Source of the DNA: Sodiomyces alkalinus F11
Taxonomy: Eukaryota > Ascomycota > Sordariomycetes > Glomerellales > Plectosphaerellaceae
Length of the DNA: 64,000 nucleotides
Assembly: GCF_003711515.1 (NCBI RefSeq)
Contig: NW_021167081.1
Span: 434,001-498,000, forward strand
Direction of reading: 5' to 3'
The notes beneath the pieces are model-generated. The model was not told the origin of the DNA. It ran no database searches and was given only the letters and a program-made list of their open reading frames with translations. Numbering within the stretch: position 1 is the stretch's first letter; each line of letters starts with the position of its first letter. Positions 63,770-64,000 of the stretch are shown here, in pieces. A program made the translations under genes and the position numbers.

Positions 63770-64000
63770 ATGCCTACGTCCCCCGAAGTCGAGCACCTCG
63801 ACGTGCTCGTCCTGGGCGCGGGTCTCTCCGGCATCAATGCCGCCTACCGCGTGCAACAGGAGCTCCCGGGCTTGAGCTACGCCGTCCTCGACCGCCGCGA
63901 CGTCATCGGTGGCACCTGGTCCTTCTGGCGCTACCCCGGCTTCCGCTGCGACGCCAGCATGACCACCTTCGGCTTCTCCTGGCACCCCTGGACCCATAAC
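63770..64000 (+). CDS. FAD-dependent monooxygenase (Baeyer-Villiger type), 5' end only
   Basis: The first 77 codons are in the window and the gene continues past its end. The start MPTSPEVEHLDVLVLGAG contains the Rossmann FAD loop GAGLSG. RRDVIGGTWSFWRYPGFRCD follows, including the GGTW and RYPG blocks typical of Baeyer-Villiger and related flavin monooxygenases. FGFSWHPW at the end matches the same family. The reaction is oxygen insertion into a ketone or N/S-oxidation using NADPH. The substrate cannot be seen from this fragment. Confidence 0.9.
   Translation, partial: MPTSPEVEHLDVLVLGAGLSGINAAYRVQQELPGLSYAVLDRRDVIGGTWSFWRYPGFRCDASMTTFGFSWHPWTHN

Noticed and set aside
1..64000. CRISPR arrays, prophage or bacterial defence genes
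   Set aside because: The window is eukaryotic. The only short tandem arrays are microsatellites without spacer structure.

Overview
The window looks like nuclear DNA of a filamentous ascomycete (Pezizomycotina, probably a Sordariomycete). Genes are split by short introns with fungal consensus ends (GTRNGY...YAG). The gene set is typically fungal: a long-tailed RPD3 deacetylase, sterol-sensing HMG-CoA reductase, TRI12-type exporter, HET domain, SDRs and an AA7 oxidase. The one retroelement I can read carries the TAA/TAG-only stop pattern expected from repeat-induced point mutation (RIP). No bacterial, plasmid or CRISPR features are visible. I cannot name the species.

Layout: 1.5-2.1 kb, a small low-complexity ORF behind a TATA box. 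3.2-3.7 kb, an NTF2/SnoaL-like protein. 4.9-7.7 kb, a secreted GH2 exo-beta-D-glucosaminidase. 7.9-10.4 kb, two broken genes (HET-domain and SRPK-like kinase). 11.3-16.0 kb, histone deacetylase RPD3 and proteasome deubiquitinase RPN11, divergently arranged. 16.6-21.2 kb, an acidic unknown protein and a single-pass membrane protein. 21.8-23.9 kb, a 2.1 kb Copia-like LTR element with intact target-site duplication. 24.8-26.6 kb, a 14-TM-type MFS drug transporter. 27.4-27.9 kb, a broken SDR. 28.5-31.1 kb, a hemerythrin-like protein and a CTR copper transporter carrying an in-frame stop. 31.9-41.2 kb, the GATOR2/SEA subunit RTC1, the PI3K complex II subunit VPS38/UVRAG, and a GT31-like glycosyltransferase. 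42.3-49.3 kb, tRNA-Gln, a tubby-like protein, an SDR, a fungal-specific regulator-like protein, and a bicovalent flavin oxidase. 49.6-51.1 kb, a 296 bp TRIM-like element and tRNA-Leu. 51.9-55.9 kb, HMG-CoA reductase. 57.8-64.0 kb, nicotinamidase, a TRI12-type exporter, a second tRNA-Gln, and the start of a Baeyer-Villiger-type monooxygenase cut by the window edge.

Most genes are unrelated housekeeping or metabolic genes, and I see no convincing biosynthetic cluster. The functional themes are copper (CTR), TORC1/autophagy control (RTC1, VPS38), chromatin (RPD3) and NAD salvage (nicotinamidase). I did not find a clearly new multi-gene system. The most unusual items are the two small LTR elements, three genes that have each lost their central catalytic portion, the nonsense codon in an otherwise intact CTR gene, and an intergenic nonamer (TACTCCGTA) that recurs far above chance.
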